64,000 nt of DNA from Pteria penguin. Lineage: Eukaryota; Mollusca; Bivalvia; Pterioida; Pteriidae. The notes beneath the pieces were generated by a model. That model was not told where the DNA came from. It searched no databases and saw only the letters and a list, made by a program, of their open reading frames with translations. The position numbers and the translations under genes were made by a program. The stretch is taken from contig CM068590.1 in assembly GCA_035048485.1 (NCBI GenBank), forward strand, positions 4,147,093-4,211,092, in the 5' to 3' direction. The first letter of the stretch is position 1, and each line of letters starts with the position of its first letter. Shown here in pieces: positions 62,287 to 64,000 of the stretch.

Positions 62287-63494
62287 AGACATTGAGTAGG
62301 GACGCATGATAGAGCACAATCAGTTATGTATTTTTCTTATTGTAAATGACCCTTTTTTCCTTCATAAGATAATACTCTTTGCAGTGCATATTTATTATGA
62401 TGCGATATGTACGATTTCAAGTTATACAGCTTCTTTGAGTTGCATATCCCGAAAGGGTCACAACTTTTCTGAATATTGAAAAGCAAGCAAGAAAGAAAGA
62501 AAGAAAGAAAATAAAAACCCCAACGGTCGTGATCACGTTCTACTATTAAAGAAGGACAATTTATTTACGCCATAAAGTGTGTGGGGGCGGGGGGAGGGGG
62601 GCGCATTGTTGCATACAATTAAGCTCATAACATTGACACTAGTTTATAAGAGAAAAAAAAACTTCGCACATTTCGGCCACTCGGCCTTTACCAAGAAAAA
62701 CAGATCGATAATAAATTGTTAGTTCAGTAAAAACCACACATCATTAGATCAGAAAAAAAAAAACATGATAAATATATTTTAAAAAAAAACTGAAAATTAT
62801 TTCGTCATAAATACGCAGGTGTTGGCATAATAGTTAGTATAATAATTCAATGAAATGCATTACACTGAGCTATTTGACATAAATGACACAGCATGTAGCT
62901 CTAAATTTCATTGTTATGACGTCATATTAGGTCGGACATTATATCATGACATCACAGGGATAACAAGCAATAGTCTGCTAAATGTCCCGTTGTAACTGAG
63001 AAATTGGATTTCTGTATTCTCGAGAAAGTGATTGCAAGTGCCACTAGAAAAAAAAAATGTCTCATTGCATTTTTCTTATTCCTAAATATGGCACTTCTGG
63101 CTATAGTGTTAAATGATGTTAATGTAAACATAAAATATGAAGTATACTAATAAGCATATGATATCTTCAAGCTTCATTACATGGATTAATCTTAGTCACT
63201 CGAACTTTTGTTTCTAATATCCAGATTCCATTCTTAATTTGAATTTTTCATTTTCTCTTGTTCCTACATAATGACGCCAGAGACAATCATTTTTTTTTTT
63301 ATTATGACGTCATAAATATAATGGTAGACAATATCATTCGCCAATCAAATTTTAGTCTGCAGAACAATAACTGTTCCCGCAAAATGGCTGATTTCTGGAA
63401 TAGAATTTCTAGGGGTTTTTTAATTCTTTTTTCCCCTTTCTTTTTTTTTGGGGGGGGGGGGGGGGGGGAATGTTTGTCTGTTTATTTGTTTTTT
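62287..63494. other. Non-coding spacer with simple repeats and CRE-like palindromes
   Basis: Contains a GAAA microsatellite at 62490-62510, a G-rich stretch at 62581-62601, A runs, TGACGTCA at about 62928 and 63305, and a poly-G run at 63451-63468. Segment 62920-63000 resembles 38460-38545. Confidence 0.5.
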
Positions 63495-63600
63495 CGATTG
63501 ATAAGCCATATAGGCCCATATACCCTTTTTTTATTTCTAATTTTTCATTTTCTACACTTATATTTCTTTTCTGGGTGATTTATTGTTTTTGTTCTTCGGC

Positions 63601-63634
<34 letters not shown>

Positions 63635-63673
63635 TTTTTTTTTTTTGGTGGGTTTTTTTGGGGGGGGGGGGGT

Positions 63674-63741
<68 letters not shown>

Positions 63742-63916
63742 TTTTTTTTTTTGTTTTTTTTTTTTTGCTTTATTTATTTACTGTAGAGATTTCTTTTTAT
63801 GTTTTTACATTGCTTTTGAATATGTCTTAATAACAAAATGAAACGTTAACAAATTCTTCAATTTACATTGATAGATTTCCCTTTGAAGTGTTGATTTCAT
63901 GTCTTATTTTTTCCAG
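63495..63916 (+). other. Intron 3' part of the second K2P copy, with long T/G runs
   Basis: Homologous to 41155-41486 but expanded by T runs (63601-63633, 63676-63740 and others) and a G run at 63660-63672. It ends 'gtcttattttttccag' at 63916. Homopolymers of this size are error-prone in assembly. Confidence 0.75.
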
Positions 63917-64000
63917 GATATGGACACATCGCTCCAAAGACGGACAGTGGCAGGTTCGTCACTATAATTTATGCTCTCTTCGGAATTCCTCTGATTTTTT
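63917..64000 (+). CDS. K2P potassium channel exon, second copy, cut by window end
   Basis: Starts inside the first selectivity filter exactly as the exon at 41487, with the phase-1 split of the first GYG glycine. The readable part is GYGHIAPKTDSGR followed by FVTIIYALFGIPLIF, open to the last base. It retains the family-typical FGIP where the first copy has FGIS. Nucleotide differences from the first copy are few and mostly silent, so this may be the functional member of a tandem pair. The rest of the exon lies beyond the window. Confidence 0.85.

Noticed and set aside
63258..63841. Phe-rich and Gly-rich frames
   Set aside because: Translations of long T and G homopolymer runs in an intron.

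Overview
The window looks like animal nuclear DNA, most likely from a marine mollusc such as a bivalve; this is an inference. The supporting signs are intron-split genes with AG acceptors, AT-rich spacers, B-box/NHL proteins of a type heavily expanded in bivalves, tRNA-derived SINEs with ATCA tails, and retroelement fragments related to a reverse transcriptase (RT) lineage common in invertebrates. No prokaryotic features, CRISPR array or intact RNA gene were seen.

Layout. 1-2294: simple repeats (CT, AT) and the 3' end of a retroelement on the minus strand. 2295-33912: one uninterrupted satellite array of about 31.6 kb with a 26-bp monomer, roughly 1,200 copies. It is organised into higher-order blocks of about 4.4-4.9 kb that were themselves tandemly duplicated. 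33913-36230: AT-rich spacer, a decayed SINE, and a two-B-box coiled-coil gene lacking the usual C-terminal propeller. 36231-41486: spacer with a MITE, a decayed GIY-YIG nuclease domain, CRE-like palindromes and a short target-site-duplicated retroelement 3' end. 41487-42135: 3' exon of a two-pore-domain potassium channel (K2P) with one frameshift. 42136-46465: several minisatellites, a hairpin MITE and a second copy of the short retroelement. 46466-48228 (minus): a full-length B-box/coiled-coil/NHL protein gene. 49300-55035: a diverged direct duplication, each copy carrying an array of the same 73-bp minisatellite. 55036-63490: mostly non-coding, with two SINEs, a reverse transcriptase pseudogene and weak exon candidates. 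63917-64000: start of a second K2P exon, nearly identical to the first and cut by the window end.

The genes do not form a pathway. The two B-box genes are inverted paralogues flanking the K2P exon, and the two K2P exons are direct paralogues about 22 kb apart, so gene content here has been shaped by local duplication. The strongest candidate for something undescribed is the satellite: its size, its strong strand asymmetry in G versus C, and its readable history of nested multi-kilobase duplications. I claim no function for it.
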